Shown: positions 43,623 to 52,465, numbered from the stretch's first letter. The stretch: DNA of 64,000 nt from Arthrobacter sp. P2b (GCF_900168295.1 NZ_FVZL01000014.1:34709-98708); one strand, 5' to 3'. Notes: generated by a model not told the origin, from the letters alone. Numbers and translations: made by a program.

Positions 43623-44292
43623 CCGGCTGGCCGTTGCCTTCCGCATCCACGACGGCGGTGACACTGCTGTAGTCCGCGATGTGCAGCACGCCGTCCGGCA
43701 GCGGTCCGGTGTTCGGGCCCACAGCCACGGTGCGGATGCCCGCAGCAACGCCCGCGGCAATGCCGGCGGGGGCGTCCTCGAACACCAGCGCCTCCGCCGG
43801 CTCCGCTCCCAGGAGGGCTGCGGCCTTGAGGTAGCCTTCCGGGTCCGGCTTGCCGCGGCTTACCTGTTCGGCCGTGACTGCAATGGCCGGCATGGGCAGC
43901 CCCGCAGCGGCCATGCGGATGTCAGCCAGCACACGGTCGGCGGAGGTGACCAGCGCGACGGCGTCGGCGGGCAAGGCTGCCAGCAGCCGCGCCGCTCCGG
44001 CCAACGCCAGGATGCCGTCCGTCCGGACCCGCTCCATGGCGCCGAGCTCCGCAGCCAGGGCGTGAACATCAGCACCGGCGGGGGCAAAACGCCGGACCGT
44101 ATCGATGGCCTGCACACCGTGGGACGTCCGCAGGATCTCCTCGAAGTCCAGGTCGTAGCGCACGGCGAATTCACCCCAGACCTCTTCCACCACAGCGGTG
44201 GAGTCCACCAGCGTGCCGTCCATGTCGAACAGGACGGCGCGGCAGGTCAGGGTTCGTTGGCTGGCGGAAGCGGAATGGCTCATGCTTCCCAT
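43603..44292 (-). CDS. HAD-family sugar-phosphate phosphatase
   Basis: 229 residues. Motif I FDMDGTLVDS with D23 and D25, motif II VTSAD, motif III lysine in SRGKPDPEGYL, and motif IV FEDAPAGIAAG are all present; the cap is of the beta-phosphoglucomutase-like helical type. Such enzymes hydrolyse small phosphosugars (for example 2-deoxyglucose-6-phosphate or glycerol-3-phosphate). Starts at 44292 and 44283 are both possible. Confidence 0.9.
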   Translation of the reverse strand: MGSMSHSASASQRTLTCRAVLFDMDGTLVDSTAVVEEVWGEFAVRYDLDFEEILRTSHGVQAIDTVRRFAPAGADVHALAAELGAMERVRTDGILALAGAARLLAALPADAVALVTSADRVLADIRMAAAGLPMPAIAVTAEQVSRGKPDPEGYLKAAALLGAEPAEALVFEDAPAGIAAGVAAGIRTVAVGPNTGPLPDGVLHIADYSSVTAVVDAEGNGQPVISFRL

Positions 44293-44298
44293 CGTGCC

Positions 44299-44667
44299 CT
44301 ACCGGCCGGGGATGTACTGCACCGCCCATCTGTTGCCGTCGGGGTCTGCGAAGTAGACAAAGTGGCCCCAGTCCTGCACATCAACGTCGCTGACATCCAC
44401 CCCGTTGTCTTTCAGGTGACGGTGCGCTGCCTCGATGTCGCTGACCACCAGCTGCAGGTTGGAGCCCGTGCCGGGAGCGGCGTCCGTGAGCCCGTCGCCG
44501 ATGCAGATCGAACAGGCGGAGCCGGGCGGCGTCAGCTGGACAAAGCGGATGGAGTCTGTGGGCCGCTCGTCGAAATCGGCGTTGAACCCCACCTTGTTGA
44601 CGTAGAAATCCTTGGCGCGGTCCACATCGGACACAGGGACATATACAAGTTCAAGTTTCCAGTCCAT
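44299..44667 (-). CDS. VOC-superfamily (glyoxalase-like) protein
   Basis: 122 residues from ATG 44667; an upstream GTG at 44673 is less likely. Two beta-alpha-beta-beta-beta modules (KLELVYVPVSDVDRAKDFYVNKVGF; LQLVVSDIEAAHRHLKDNGV; FVYFADPDGNRWAVQYIP). Could be a lyase, dioxygenase or resistance protein; metal ligands are not clear. It lies 7 bases upstream of the HAD gene and may be cotranscribed. Confidence 0.85.
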   Translation of the reverse strand: MDWKLELVYVPVSDVDRAKDFYVNKVGFNADFDERPTDSIRFVQLTPPGSACSICIGDGLTDAAPGTGSNLQLVVSDIEAAHRHLKDNGVDVSDVDVQDWGHFVYFADPDGNRWAVQYIPGR

Positions 44668-44760
44668 GGGCACAGGCTACGGCCGGGCCCGGGAATGCGG
44701 AAGGCTTCGCCCTTGCCCGGCTTGGCGGGGGACCTTCGCCGGAGCCTCTAGCGGGCGCCG

Positions 44761-45396
44761 CTAGCCTGCGATGCCGTACAGGCGGTCGCCCGCGTCCCCA
44801 AGCCCGGGAACGATGTAGGACTTCTCGTTCAGCTTCTCGTCGATGGAGGCCAGGACGATGGTGACGTTGGCGCCGGACAGTTCCTCCTCCAGCTTGGCCA
44901 GGCCCTCGGGCGCCGCCAGCAGGCAGATGCACGTTACGTCGGATGCGCCGCGCTTGAACAGGAACTTGATGGCCTCGCGCAGCGTTCCCCCGGTGGCCAG
45001 CATGGGATCCAGCACGAAGATCTGGCGGTCCGTGAGGTTCTCCGGGAGCCGCTCTGCATAGGTGATGATGTCCAGCGTTTCCTCGTCCCGGGCCATACCC
45101 AGGAATCCCACCTCGGCGGTGGGCACCAGCTTGGTCATGCCCTCGAGCATGCCCAGGCCTGCGCGCAGGATGGGGACCACCAGCGGGGTGGGCTTGGTGA
45201 ACGCGGTACCCACGGTGGTGCTGACGGGCGTCTCGATGGTGACCGGTTCCGTGCGGACCTCGCGGGTGGCCTCGTACGCCAGGAGCGTCACCAGTTCTTC
45301 CGTCAACTGCCGGAAAACCGGGGACGGAGTGTTTTTGTCCCGGAGAACGGTGAGCTTATGGGCGACCAGCGGGTGGTCCACAACGAGAGTGCGCAT
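44761..45396 (-). CDS. upp: Uracil phosphoribosyltransferase
   Basis: 211 residues; makes UMP from uracil and PRPP in pyrimidine salvage. The N-terminus MRTLVVDHPLVAHKLTVLRD and PILRAGLGM are typical, the PRPP loop is VLDPMLATGGT (128-138), and the C-terminal uracil loop is IVPGLGDAGDR. Standard length. Its start is 12 bases from the end of the PAP2 gene, so the two may be linked transcriptionally. Confidence 0.96.
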   Translation of the reverse strand: MRTLVVDHPLVAHKLTVLRDKNTPSPVFRQLTEELVTLLAYEATREVRTEPVTIETPVSTTVGTAFTKPTPLVVPILRAGLGMLEGMTKLVPTAEVGFLGMARDEETLDIITYAERLPENLTDRQIFVLDPMLATGGTLREAIKFLFKRGASDVTCICLLAAPEGLAKLEEELSGANVTIVLASIDEKLNEKSYIVPGLGDAGDRLYGIAG

Positions 45397-45408
45397 GCGT
45401 CAAAACTA

Positions 45409-46212
45409 TCATCCGGCGTTATCCTTGCCGCGTCCGCCGTGGCCCTCATGGTGCATGGCATCGGCCACGACGTCCCGCACCACCGGGTGCTCGAAGGTGG
45501 GTGCCGGGCCTGCGTGCTCCCGCCGCCGGATCAGGTGGAACAGCCGGTGGGCCAGAATCACCATTCCCACCCAGGCGAGGCCCAGCAGCCAGCCGGCCAT
45601 AACGTCCGTCAGCCAGTGGTGGCCCAGGAACACCCTGCTCAGGCCCATGGCGATGATGAAGATGACCCCTGCCGTGATGGCGGTGATCCGCGCCCAGAGC
45701 ATCTGGAACTGCAGGCACATGATGTAGAGCAGCACACCGATCACCACCGTGGTGTTCAGGGTGTGGCCGCTGGGGAAGGACGGCGAGGACTCGTAGGGCG
45801 GTACCGCTTCTGTGTGGTCCGGGCGGGTCCTGCCCACGAGCCGCTTGCCCACCGTGGTGGCCGTTGTGGACACCAGTGCCGCACCCCCGACCAAAATGAT
45901 GGGCCGCCACGTCCGGCTCAGGAAGGTCAGCCAGGCCGTGAGGACGCTTGCCAGGATGGGCATGCCGACCCCGCCGCCCACATTCGTGAAGGCGGTGACA
46001 AAGGCATCCGTTTCCGGGTTCCGCAGCGTCTGGAAGTATTCGAGGGCGGGAATATCCAGCCCCGCCAGCCCTTCCTCGTCCACCACGTCGGAATACACCT
46101 CGGTGCCCAGCGCGGCAAGGCTGACCACCAGGGCTCCGCCAATGATCAGCGTCAGCCACAGGGCCGCATACGGCTTGATCCACTGGTCCACGCGGTCTCG
46201 GACGGTGCTCAT
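45409..46212 (-). CDS. PAP2-family membrane phosphatase
   Basis: 267 residues from ATG 46212, preceded by GGGAGG. About six membrane segments. The three phosphatase motifs are complete: KRLVGRTRP, PSFPSGHT and SRVFLGHHWLTDV. It probably dephosphorylates lipid phosphates such as undecaprenyl diphosphate or phosphatidate on the outer face of the membrane. Divergent from tadA. Confidence 0.93.
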   Translation of the reverse strand: MSTVRDRVDQWIKPYAALWLTLIIGGALVVSLAALGTEVYSDVVDEEGLAGLDIPALEYFQTLRNPETDAFVTAFTNVGGGVGMPILASVLTAWLTFLSRTWRPIILVGGAALVSTTATTVGKRLVGRTRPDHTEAVPPYESSPSFPSGHTLNTTVVIGVLLYIMCLQFQMLWARITAITAGVIFIIAMGLSRVFLGHHWLTDVMAGWLLGLAWVGMVILAHRLFHLIRRREHAGPAPTFEHPVVRDVVADAMHHEGHGGRGKDNAG

Positions 46213-46274
46213 GTGTGCCTCCCGGCGGATGTTCGTCACGGGCTCTGGGTATCCTTCGAAACTATCATTGAGCC

Positions 46275-46778
46275 ATGGTCTCCGCTGAAAAACACGACAC
46301 GTGGATGGGGCTTGCCCTCAACGAAGCCCGCCGTGCCCTTGCTACCGAGGATGTGCCGATCGGCGCCGTGGTGTTGGGGCCCGACGGCGCCGTGCTGGGT
46401 TCCGGACGGAACCAGCGGGAGGAGCTTGGAGACCCCACCGCCCATGCCGAGGTGGTTGCCATCCGCCAGGCTGCGGAGCGGCTGCGGGAGCGTGCGCTGG
46501 TCGACGGCGGCCAGGCGGACGGCTGGCGGTTGTCCGACTGCACGCTGGTGGTCACCCTCGAGCCGTGCGCCATGTGTGCCGGCGCCATTGTCCTGGCCCG
46601 GATTCCCCGGGTGGTTTTCGGGGCGTGGGATGAGAAGGCGGGAGCGGCGGGCTCCGTGTTCGACGTCCTGCGCGAGCGCCGCCTTAACCATTGGGTGGAG
46701 GTCTATCCAGGCGTACGGGAAGCGGAGTGCGCGGTGCTGCTCCGCGATTTCTTTGCCGGGCACCGGAGCCGGCTTTAG
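46275..46778 (+). CDS. tadA: tRNA-specific adenosine deaminase
   Basis: A 167-residue zinc deaminase converting A34 of tRNA-Arg(ACG) to inosine. The zinc and catalytic residues are H57 and E59 in TAHAEVVA and C98/C101 in EPCAMCAGA. The FDVLRERRLNHWVEVYPGV region matches the tRNA-binding end. Its substrate tRNA is encoded at 30685 in the same window. Confidence 0.94.
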   Translation: MVSAEKHDTWMGLALNEARRALATEDVPIGAVVLGPDGAVLGSGRNQREELGDPTAHAEVVAIRQAAERLRERALVDGGQADGWRLSDCTLVVTLEPCAMCAGAIVLARIPRVVFGAWDEKAGAAGSVFDVLRERRLNHWVEVYPGVREAECAVLLRDFFAGHRSRL

Positions 46779-46801
46779 CATCTGTCAGACGGCCGGTAAG
46801 G

Positions 46802-47164
46802 TCAGGCGGCCATGCCAGATCCACCAAAGAGTTGTTCCGCCCGGCGGATGAGGTGTTCCGGGACGTCTGCGGCGGAGCCCCAGTTCCTGCCACGGCCCAG
46901 GAAGACGGCGGTACCGCGCGGCACCACCACGTCATCCACGCCGCACTCCTGCATCAGTCGGGCGGCCCGGGCATTGACGGGATGGTTCGCGGAGTGGCCT
47001 TCGGCGTTCAGGTAGACGCACCAGTCGCCGCGGATGACGTCCTCCAGGACCCCGCACACCAGGCCTTCAAGGACCTCCGGGTTGTATTCCAGGCGCTCAA
47101 CGCGGACAGCCTCGGCGTCGTCGTCCGGGATGATCAGTGCCGTGTACTTCGTGGTGTCCACCAT
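46802..47164 (-). CDS. DUF3846-like small protein
   Basis: 120 residues from ATG 47164 with GGAG 7 bases upstream; a frame extending to 47341 has no ribosome site. The pattern ALIIPDD...LVCGVLEDVI, WCVYLNAEGH, NARAARLM and PRGTAVFLGRG resembles DUF3846, a family common on mobile elements and in actinobacterial genomes. Function unknown. Confidence 0.8.
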   Translation of the reverse strand: MVDTTKYTALIIPDDDAEAVRVERLEYNPEVLEGLVCGVLEDVIRGDWCVYLNAEGHSANHPVNARAARLMQECGVDDVVVPRGTAVFLGRGRNWGSAADVPEHLIRRAEQLFGGSGMAA

Positions 47165-47226
47165 GTTTGTCTCCACCAGCGTTAACACCAAAAAGCTAGG
47201 TTGTGTTCCCCGATTCAGCGGGGCGC

Positions 47227-48333
47227 CTAACGGGCGGACGTGCCTTTTGGGCCGGGTGTGGCGAGGGCCTCCAGGACAGTCTCCGCGGTCCGGTTCCAGT
47301 CCGGCAGACGGGTCCGGGCTTCCATGGCGGCCCGCCGCCATGCCTGACGGATGTCCGGGTCCCCGAGCCAGCCGCGCAGCACCTCAGCCAGCCTGGCCGG
47401 GCCCTCCCGGTCCCCCGGCACAAGGGGCACTGCCACTCCGGGAAGCCGGGGGCCGCCGTCGTCATCCGCCAGTCCGGCAAGCTCCAACGCTTCCACCGCT
47501 CCCGTCCCCTGGCGCACCACCACCGGAAGGCCCCGGGCAAGCGACTCTGTAACCACCATTCCGAACGCCTCAGCCCGGGACGGCAGGAGGCTCAGGTTGG
47601 CAGCGTCCCACTCCCGGTCCAATTCTTCGCCCACCAGCTCGCCGGTCAGCCGCACCCGCTCCTCCAATCCGTAGGCAGCGATCGCGGCCCGCACCTTCCC
47701 CGCGTATGCGGGGTCGGCCTGGTCGGATCCAACCAGCGCCGCCGTCCACTCAAGGTCCTGGATCCGGGATAACGCATCAACCGTCAGCAGCTGGTCCTTG
47801 TTGGGCAGGAGGGCGGCCACGGCAATCATGTGGGGTGGCCGGGAACCGGAAGCAACAGGTGCGGGATCCACGCCGGGCAGTGCGACCCTGATGCCGTGAA
47901 GCCCGTGCCGCTGCGTCAACGTGGCCGCTGTGCTGCTGCTGGTGCTGATGAGGCCCGAAGCGGCGCGAAGAGCGCGCGCCTCCCGCTTCCATGCGGGCCC
48001 GCCAGGGCCATCGGGCACTGTCATGTGGAGCAGCACCCAAGTCTCGCGCCCTGCCTTGGCTGCAAACTCCATCTCGTCCGGGGCACCCACGGCCACCAAC
48101 CCGTCCACGATGACCACCGCCGGCCCCCGTCCCGCCTCCGGTTCCCACGCCCCGAGAAGCGTGCCCAGCCGGCGTCGATCCTTCGCCGAGGCCTCGGGCC
48201 AGGATCCTTCCACCGCCAGCACCTCGACGTCGGCTCCCAATCCCTGCAGCCCTTGCACCATCCGGGCGTTGTAGGCGTTCCCGCCGGAATGATGGTGGAT
48301 GTTGCCGGGAACCAGCAGGCGGATGGGTGGCAT
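47227..48333 (-). CDS. Glycosyltransferase family 4 protein
   Basis: 368 residues, GT-B fold. The N-terminal domain begins IRLLVPGNIHHHSGGNAYNARM (acceptor loop with glycine-rich turn). The C-terminal nucleotide-sugar domain has VAALLPNKDQLLTVDAL, VRLTGELVGEELDREWDAANLSLLPSRAEAFGMVVTESLARGLPVV (the EX7E signature). The donor and acceptor are unknown. It is last in a dehydrogenase / pterin-synthase-like / glycosyltransferase cassette, 3 bases after the preceding gene. Confidence 0.9.
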   Translation of the reverse strand: MPPIRLLVPGNIHHHSGGNAYNARMVQGLQGLGADVEVLAVEGSWPEASAKDRRRLGTLLGAWEPEAGRGPAVVIVDGLVAVGAPDEMEFAAKAGRETWVLLHMTVPDGPGGPAWKREARALRAASGLISTSSSTAATLTQRHGLHGIRVALPGVDPAPVASGSRPPHMIAVAALLPNKDQLLTVDALSRIQDLEWTAALVGSDQADPAYAGKVRAAIAAYGLEERVRLTGELVGEELDREWDAANLSLLPSRAEAFGMVVTESLARGLPVVVRQGTGAVEALELAGLADDDGGPRLPGVAVPLVPGDREGPARLAEVLRGWLGDPDIRQAWRRAAMEARTRLPDWNRTAETVLEALATPGPKGTSAR

Positions 48334-48336
48334 GGA

Positions 48337-48732
48337 TCAGGCGGAAAGGTCCAGCGAGAAAGTGGCCCACGCGTCCGGGTTCTCGCGGAGGGTGACGTCG
48401 ATGCCTTCAAGGTGGCGGCCGTCGTCGTGATCTTTGATCTTTTCGGCGACCGACTGGGCGATGTACCGGGCGAGCGCTTCCGTGGTGCTGAGCTTGCCGG
48501 CGAAGTCGGGATGTTCGTCCAGGTTGCGGTAGTTCAGCCCTGCCAGCACCTCCTCGATGACCGTGCCTGCGGCGCCGATGTCCAGGACGATGGCGTCATC
48601 ATTGAGGGCACGACGGCGGAACGCCACTTCCGCGACGAAGGTTGCGCCGTGCAGGGCCTGGGCGGGGCCGAAGGCCTCCCGGGGCAGGCTGTGGGCGATC
48701 ATGAAGTGGCGGCGGACGGTCAGGCTGAACAT
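48337..48732 (-). CDS. 6-pyruvoyl-tetrahydropterin-synthase-like protein with altered metal site
   Basis: 131 residues with the tunnel-fold pattern of PTPS/QueD: FSLTVRRHFMIAHSL at the start, LDIG..GTVIEEVLAGLNYRNLDEHPDF in the middle, STTEALARYIAQSVAEKI and LREN near the end. QueD and PTPS use three zinc histidines, one in AHxL and two in HGHxY. Here H14 and H28 remain but the third is A30 (HGATF), and the catalytic Cys region has no Cys. It may bind a different pterin or act without zinc. Good ribosome site (GAGG). Confidence 0.8.
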   Translation of the reverse strand: MFSLTVRRHFMIAHSLPREAFGPAQALHGATFVAEVAFRRRALNDDAIVLDIGAAGTVIEEVLAGLNYRNLDEHPDFAGKLSTTEALARYIAQSVAEKIKDHDDGRHLEGIDVTLRENPDAWATFSLDLSA

Positions 48733-48792
48733 GGATTACCTCGTGGCTTGGGAGTCGGTGGGCGGGGTGGGCTTATTGGCGTCCTGGCTGTT

Positions 48793-49827
48793 TCAGGCGT
48801 CCTGGCTGGTGCCCTCGCTGGCGGCCTGGCTGCTGTCCTGCGGGTACTCGATGACGTGGCAGAGCGCCTCCAGGGTTCCGTCGGCCAGGCCCTGCACCAC
48901 CTCGGGCAGCTCGTCGAACGGCGACGAACCGGTGAGGAAGGCGTCGAACACCGGGTCGGCCAGCAGGGAGACGGCCAGGTCCAGGCGGTCTGCGTTGGTC
49001 CGGCGGTGGCGGCGGGCACGTGCCACCACCCCTACCTGGCTGGCCCTGATGGACAGGCGGCGGGCGTGGAAGTCCTCCCCCAGCGGCAGGGTGACCTCAC
49101 GGTTCGCGTACCAGGACATCTCGATTACGTCCCCTTCGTCGCCCGCCAGCTGCAGGCTGCGTTCCAGGCCCTCCTGTGAGGCGGAGCAGTGGAACACAAT
49201 GTCGCAGTCGGCTAAGGCGTCATCGGGGTGGGCGAAATCAACCTCCAACGCATCTGCCAGCTGTTTCCTGCCGGGGTCCAGGTCCACGAGTTGCAGGCGG
49301 TCCAGGGGGAAGGTGCGCAGGAGCGTGGCCACCATGCCGCCCACCAGGCCTGCCCCTACCACTGCAACCCGGTCCCCCAGCCGAGGTCCGGCTTCCCAGA
49401 GCGCGTTGACTGCGGTTTCCACCGTTCCCGTGAGGACGGCCCGGCGGGCGGGGACGCTTTCAGGAATCCTCGTCAGGTCGGCAACCGGGACGATGTAGCG
49501 GTCCTGGTGCGGGTTCAGGCAGAACACGCGCTGGCCCTTCCAGTCCTCCGGCCCGTCCTCAACTACCCCTACCGACAGGTATCCGAATTTCACCGGCCCG
49601 GGGAACTGCCCCTCCTGGTGCGGAGCCCGCATTTCGTTGGCGACCCGTGGCGGGACAGCACCGTGGTGGACCACCATTTCGGTGCCCTTGCTGATGCCGG
49701 AGTAGAGGGCGCGGACGAGGGCCTCGCCGGGGCCGGGGGCCGGCAGTTCCTCGGACCGGAGCTCGCCGTGTTCACGTTCGGTGGTCCAGTAAGCGGTGGC
49801 GTGGACGGGATTCTGCGCGTTAGTCAT
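48793..49827 (-). CDS. Medium-chain dehydrogenase (BchC-like MDR)
   Basis: 344 residues. The catalytic domain has SGISKGTEMVVH and FCLNPHQDRYIVPVADLTRIPE, features shared with the BchC/zinc-alcohol-dehydrogenase-like group; Rossmann fold VAVVGAGLVGGMVATLL (about 157-173). The classical catalytic zinc Cys is absent. First gene of a three-gene cassette on the minus strand, 60 bases before the pterin-synthase-like gene. Substrate unknown. Confidence 0.87.
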   Translation of the reverse strand: MTNAQNPVHATAYWTTEREHGELRSEELPAPGPGEALVRALYSGISKGTEMVVHHGAVPPRVANEMRAPHQEGQFPGPVKFGYLSVGVVEDGPEDWKGQRVFCLNPHQDRYIVPVADLTRIPESVPARRAVLTGTVETAVNALWEAGPRLGDRVAVVGAGLVGGMVATLLRTFPLDRLQLVDLDPGRKQLADALEVDFAHPDDALADCDIVFHCSASQEGLERSLQLAGDEGDVIEMSWYANREVTLPLGEDFHARRLSIRASQVGVVARARRHRRTNADRLDLAVSLLADPVFDAFLTGSSPFDELPEVVQGLADGTLEALCHVIEYPQDSSQAASEGTSQDA

Positions 49828-49959
49828 TGTGCTGATGAATCTAGCTGGACCGATGGGCGCGGGGAAAGTCTGACACCGAGGGCGTGCGTCTTCTCAGAAG
49901 TTGTGTCCGGTGCAGCTTAGAAACGTCCGCCAGCGCCGAACCGTTAGCCCCCCGCATAA

Positions 49960-50001
49960 CCGTTAGGCAGAGCCGCTAGGCAGAACCGGCCGCTAGGCAG
50001 A
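49960..50001. repeat. Three short repeats at the end of the HNH gene
   Basis: CCG(T/C)TAGGCAGA occurs at 49960-49971, 49973-49984 and 49990-50001. The third copy contains the TAG stop of the HNH gene (minus strand TCTGCCTAG) and the others repeat it downstream, as if the gene's end had been locally copied. Confidence 0.55.
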
Positions 50002-51444
50002 CAGTCGCTTCAGTATCGCCTCTTCGAAAAGGCTTCTTTCCCCGGGCAGGCATCCTCGAGGCCAGTGTGGTGGCTCCCAGTCCTGGTGTTCGCTCTTATA
50101 GCGACGGCCTGAGGGTGAAATCCAGCCGGGTGGTTCGTGTTTGGTGGCCGGGGTGGGTGTCCAGCCGCTGGTGTGCCTGAGGCGGTGGTGTTTGCGGCAG
50201 GGCTGACCCAGGTTGGATATTCCGGTGGTCCCACCGTGATGCCACGCCAACAAATGGTCTGCTTCGTTGTCCAACGAGTTGTTGCTGCAACCAGGGAACG
50301 GGCACTTCCCGTCCCGCATCCGCAGCCAGCGGCGGATCGCTTTGGTGACCCGGTAGCTGGTGCGCCCGATTTCCAGCGGCGCCCCGTCCCGCGGGTCCAC
50401 CAGCACCCGGTAAAACGAGCCGGCACCGTCCGCGACGAGCTTCCGGGCCATCGACGCCGGGATCGGTCCGTGGCCATCGAGCATCGCCGGTTCATCCGTC
50501 AGCCCCATGAGGGAGAACACGGGCACCGTAACCAGAACCTCCGCGTGCGGAGTGCGGACGTCCGCAACAGTACCGCCCGAATCCTGCACGGTCTGCCCGT
50601 GCTGCCCGTTCTGCCCGTTGCGCCTGTTCTGTCCGTTGCTGAGGACGGCGTCGGCGAAGATGTCGGCGCAGAGCTGGGGCAGGGTGCGGGACTCGTCCGG
50701 GCCCTGCAGTCCCCGGGCGAGGGCGGTGGTGCGGTTCCACATCGCCGACGCGGTGTCCGCCGGCAGGTAGGCGTGGAACCAGGCCATCCCGTCCAGGTCC
50801 GGACGGTGCTCCACCCGCCGCTCCGCGACACTCCTGGCATGGCGTTTTTCAAGGGATTCGGGGTGGTGGCGTTCGCGCCAGGTCCGGGCCTTGTGCCGGA
50901 ACCGGTGCGGCACCAACTCCCCCGGCCCCGCACACCCGCGGGCCGGGTTCGGTGCGTCCGGGCCCAGGAAATGCGCCTCCAGCGCCGCGGCCCCGGCCCG
51001 ATCCAGGGTGGCGGTTTCCTCCACCACCACCTTCGCGTGAGCCCACGACAAGCTCCCGTCCTGCAACCCCGCCAAGGTCAACGGCAAAACATTGGCCAGC
51101 ACCTGGGACTCGTTCAGCAGCACACCGGCAGCCCTCGCACCAATAGTCAACACACCCGCGACCTCGGCGACCACCGCCATCTCCTGCGCCTGCGCCGATA
51201 CAGCGGCAGGCGTCACCGCCCGGTCGCTCTCCGCATAGGCCGCCACAGCCTGGACCTTCAACCCGGCCAGCCGCGCCTCACACCCCGCAACACCGGCAAG
51301 GATGTCCAGGCACCCATCCGCCAAACCACGCAGCGGATCAGCCACCGAAAACGGCTCCAAACCCGCCCCAGCCACCTCCGCAGCCAGCACAGCAAGAGCG
51401 GCATCGATATCCGCAAATGCCCTCACCACCGCCGCGCTTCCCAT
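49993..51444 (-). CDS. DUF222 / HNH endonuclease-domain protein
   Basis: 483 residues from ATG 51444 (a GTG at 51486 is also possible). The DUF222 region (about 20-350) is followed by an HNH nuclease motif (about 385-445): CPFPGC, NEADHLLAWHHGGTTGISNLGQPCRKHH. These are multicopy in actinobacteria; the role is uncertain (restriction-like, or a domesticated mobile nuclease). Residues around 285-300 form a Gln-Asn-Gly repeat (NGQNRRNGQNGQHGQ) coded by a 9-base repeat. Confidence 0.9.
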   Translation of the reverse strand: MGSAAVVRAFADIDAALAVLAAEVAGAGLEPFSVADPLRGLADGCLDILAGVAGCEARLAGLKVQAVAAYAESDRAVTPAAVSAQAQEMAVVAEVAGVLTIGARAAGVLLNESQVLANVLPLTLAGLQDGSLSWAHAKVVVEETATLDRAGAAALEAHFLGPDAPNPARGCAGPGELVPHRFRHKARTWRERHHPESLEKRHARSVAERRVEHRPDLDGMAWFHAYLPADTASAMWNRTTALARGLQGPDESRTLPQLCADIFADAVLSNGQNRRNGQNGQHGQTVQDSGGTVADVRTPHAEVLVTVPVFSLMGLTDEPAMLDGHGPIPASMARKLVADGAGSFYRVLVDPRDGAPLEIGRTSYRVTKAIRRWLRMRDGKCPFPGCSNNSLDNEADHLLAWHHGGTTGISNLGQPCRKHHRLRHTSGWTPTPATKHEPPGWISPSGRRYKSEHQDWEPPHWPRGCLPGERSLFEEAILKRLSA

Positions 51445-51552
51445 AAAAACATCATCCCGCGAGGGTCTGACAATGCGGGCGGCCACAGGGCCTCAGCCGC
51501 CTGACCGCCCGTTTTGGGGATGTGCGCCTCGCTCCGGTACCCTATTGAGGTT

Positions 51553-51639
51553 GGTGACGTGTCCGAGCGGCCGAAGGTGCAACACTCGAAATGTTGTTTG
51601 GTGTAAAAGCCAACGTGGGTTCAAATCCCACCGTCACCG
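51553..51639 (+). tRNA. tRNA-Ser (anticodon CGA)
   Basis: An 87-nt class II tRNA. Acceptor GGTGACG (51553-51559) with CGTCACC (51632-51638), discriminator G. The anticodon loop CTCGAAA holds CGA, closed by an AACA/TGTT stem. Long variable arm; CCA is not encoded. It reads UCG, the third serine isoacceptor in this window. Confidence 0.96.
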
Positions 51640-51647
51640 CCAATGAG

Positions 51648-51691
51648 AAGGCCCGTTTCCCTGAAACCAAGGGAAACGGGCCTTTTGCTTT
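51648..51691 (+). terminator. Terminator after tRNA-Ser(CGA)
   Basis: A perfect 15-bp stem, AAGGCCCGTTTCCCT and AGGGAAACGGGCCTT, with a 7-nt loop, followed by TTGCTTTG. It starts 9 bases past the tRNA. Confidence 0.9.
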
Positions 51692-51762
51692 GTCCCGGAG
51701 GGGTTGATGGGTTCCAAGCCCCGGCGTAAAGTCCACGACGTCACGGGAGCGAGGAGCAGGCC

Positions 51763-52344
51763 ATGGGGCAACTGATCATTCAGGACTTCGTCAGCGCCGA
51801 CGGTTTCGCCGCAGACGCCAACAATGAGTTCACCTTCTACGAATATCTGGACGGGGGCACCGCTGAGTTCGACCGCAGCCAGCTGGAGTGGCTTAAGACG
51901 GTGGACACGATGGTCCTCGGGGCAAACACCTACCGGGAGTTCGCCGAGTACTGGCCCACCCTGGCCTCCAAGGACGAGATCATCGCCCCCTTGCTGAACG
52001 GACTCCGGCGCGTCGTCTTCTCCCGCCACCTGGCAAAGGCGCCATGGGGAGATATGGCGGAGGCCGCCGTCGAATCCGGCGACGCCATCGAAGCGATCAA
52101 GCGGATCAAGGGCGAGACCGACGGCGATATTGTCGTCTGGGGCAGCCTCACCCTGGCAGAAACTTTCCTGGCCGCGGGCGTCGTGGACTCGGTGAGGCTC
52201 GTAGTGATGCCGATTGCGATCGGCGCGGGCCGGAGTGTGTTTCCGTCCGGGCAGGACCCGAACGTGCTGAAGCTTCAGAGCGCAACAACGTATGACCAGG
52301 GGTTGGTCGAGCTGGTATACGGAATGCGGGCGATGAACGAATAG
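51763..52344 (+). CDS. Dihydrofolate-reductase-fold (RibD C-terminal type) protein
   Basis: 193 residues with LIIQDFVSADGFAAD, MVLGANTYREFAEYW, GDIVVWGSLTLAETFLAAGVVDSVRLVVMPIAIGAGRSVF: the RibD-C/DHFR-like reductase pattern with an NADPH-type loop. These single-domain proteins are common in soil actinobacteria; the substrate is unknown and it is unlikely to be the housekeeping DHFR. Monocistronic by context. Confidence 0.88.
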   Translation: MGQLIIQDFVSADGFAADANNEFTFYEYLDGGTAEFDRSQLEWLKTVDTMVLGANTYREFAEYWPTLASKDEIIAPLLNGLRRVVFSRHLAKAPWGDMAEAAVESGDAIEAIKRIKGETDGDIVVWGSLTLAETFLAAGVVDSVRLVVMPIAIGAGRSVFPSGQDPNVLKLQSATTYDQGLVELVYGMRAMNE

Positions 52345-52437
52345 CTCACCCAGGAAGCGGCTGGCCTAGAGACGAGCATCGAAGGGTTCAGTCACCGCCC
52401 CATCCTAACGACGAACGTCCCAACCGGATCGCAGCAC

Positions 52438-52465
52438 GTGTCGTTTCGAGGGCTCACAACGACAC
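52438..52465. terminator. Hairpin between convergent genes
   Basis: GTGTCGTT (52438-52445) pairs with AACGACAC (52458-52465) over a 12-base loop. It lies between the reductase ending at 52344 and the MFS gene ending at 52510. The right arm AACGACACTTG-n-TGCG also occurs at 37427-37442, so it is part of a dispersed motif. Confidence 0.45.
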
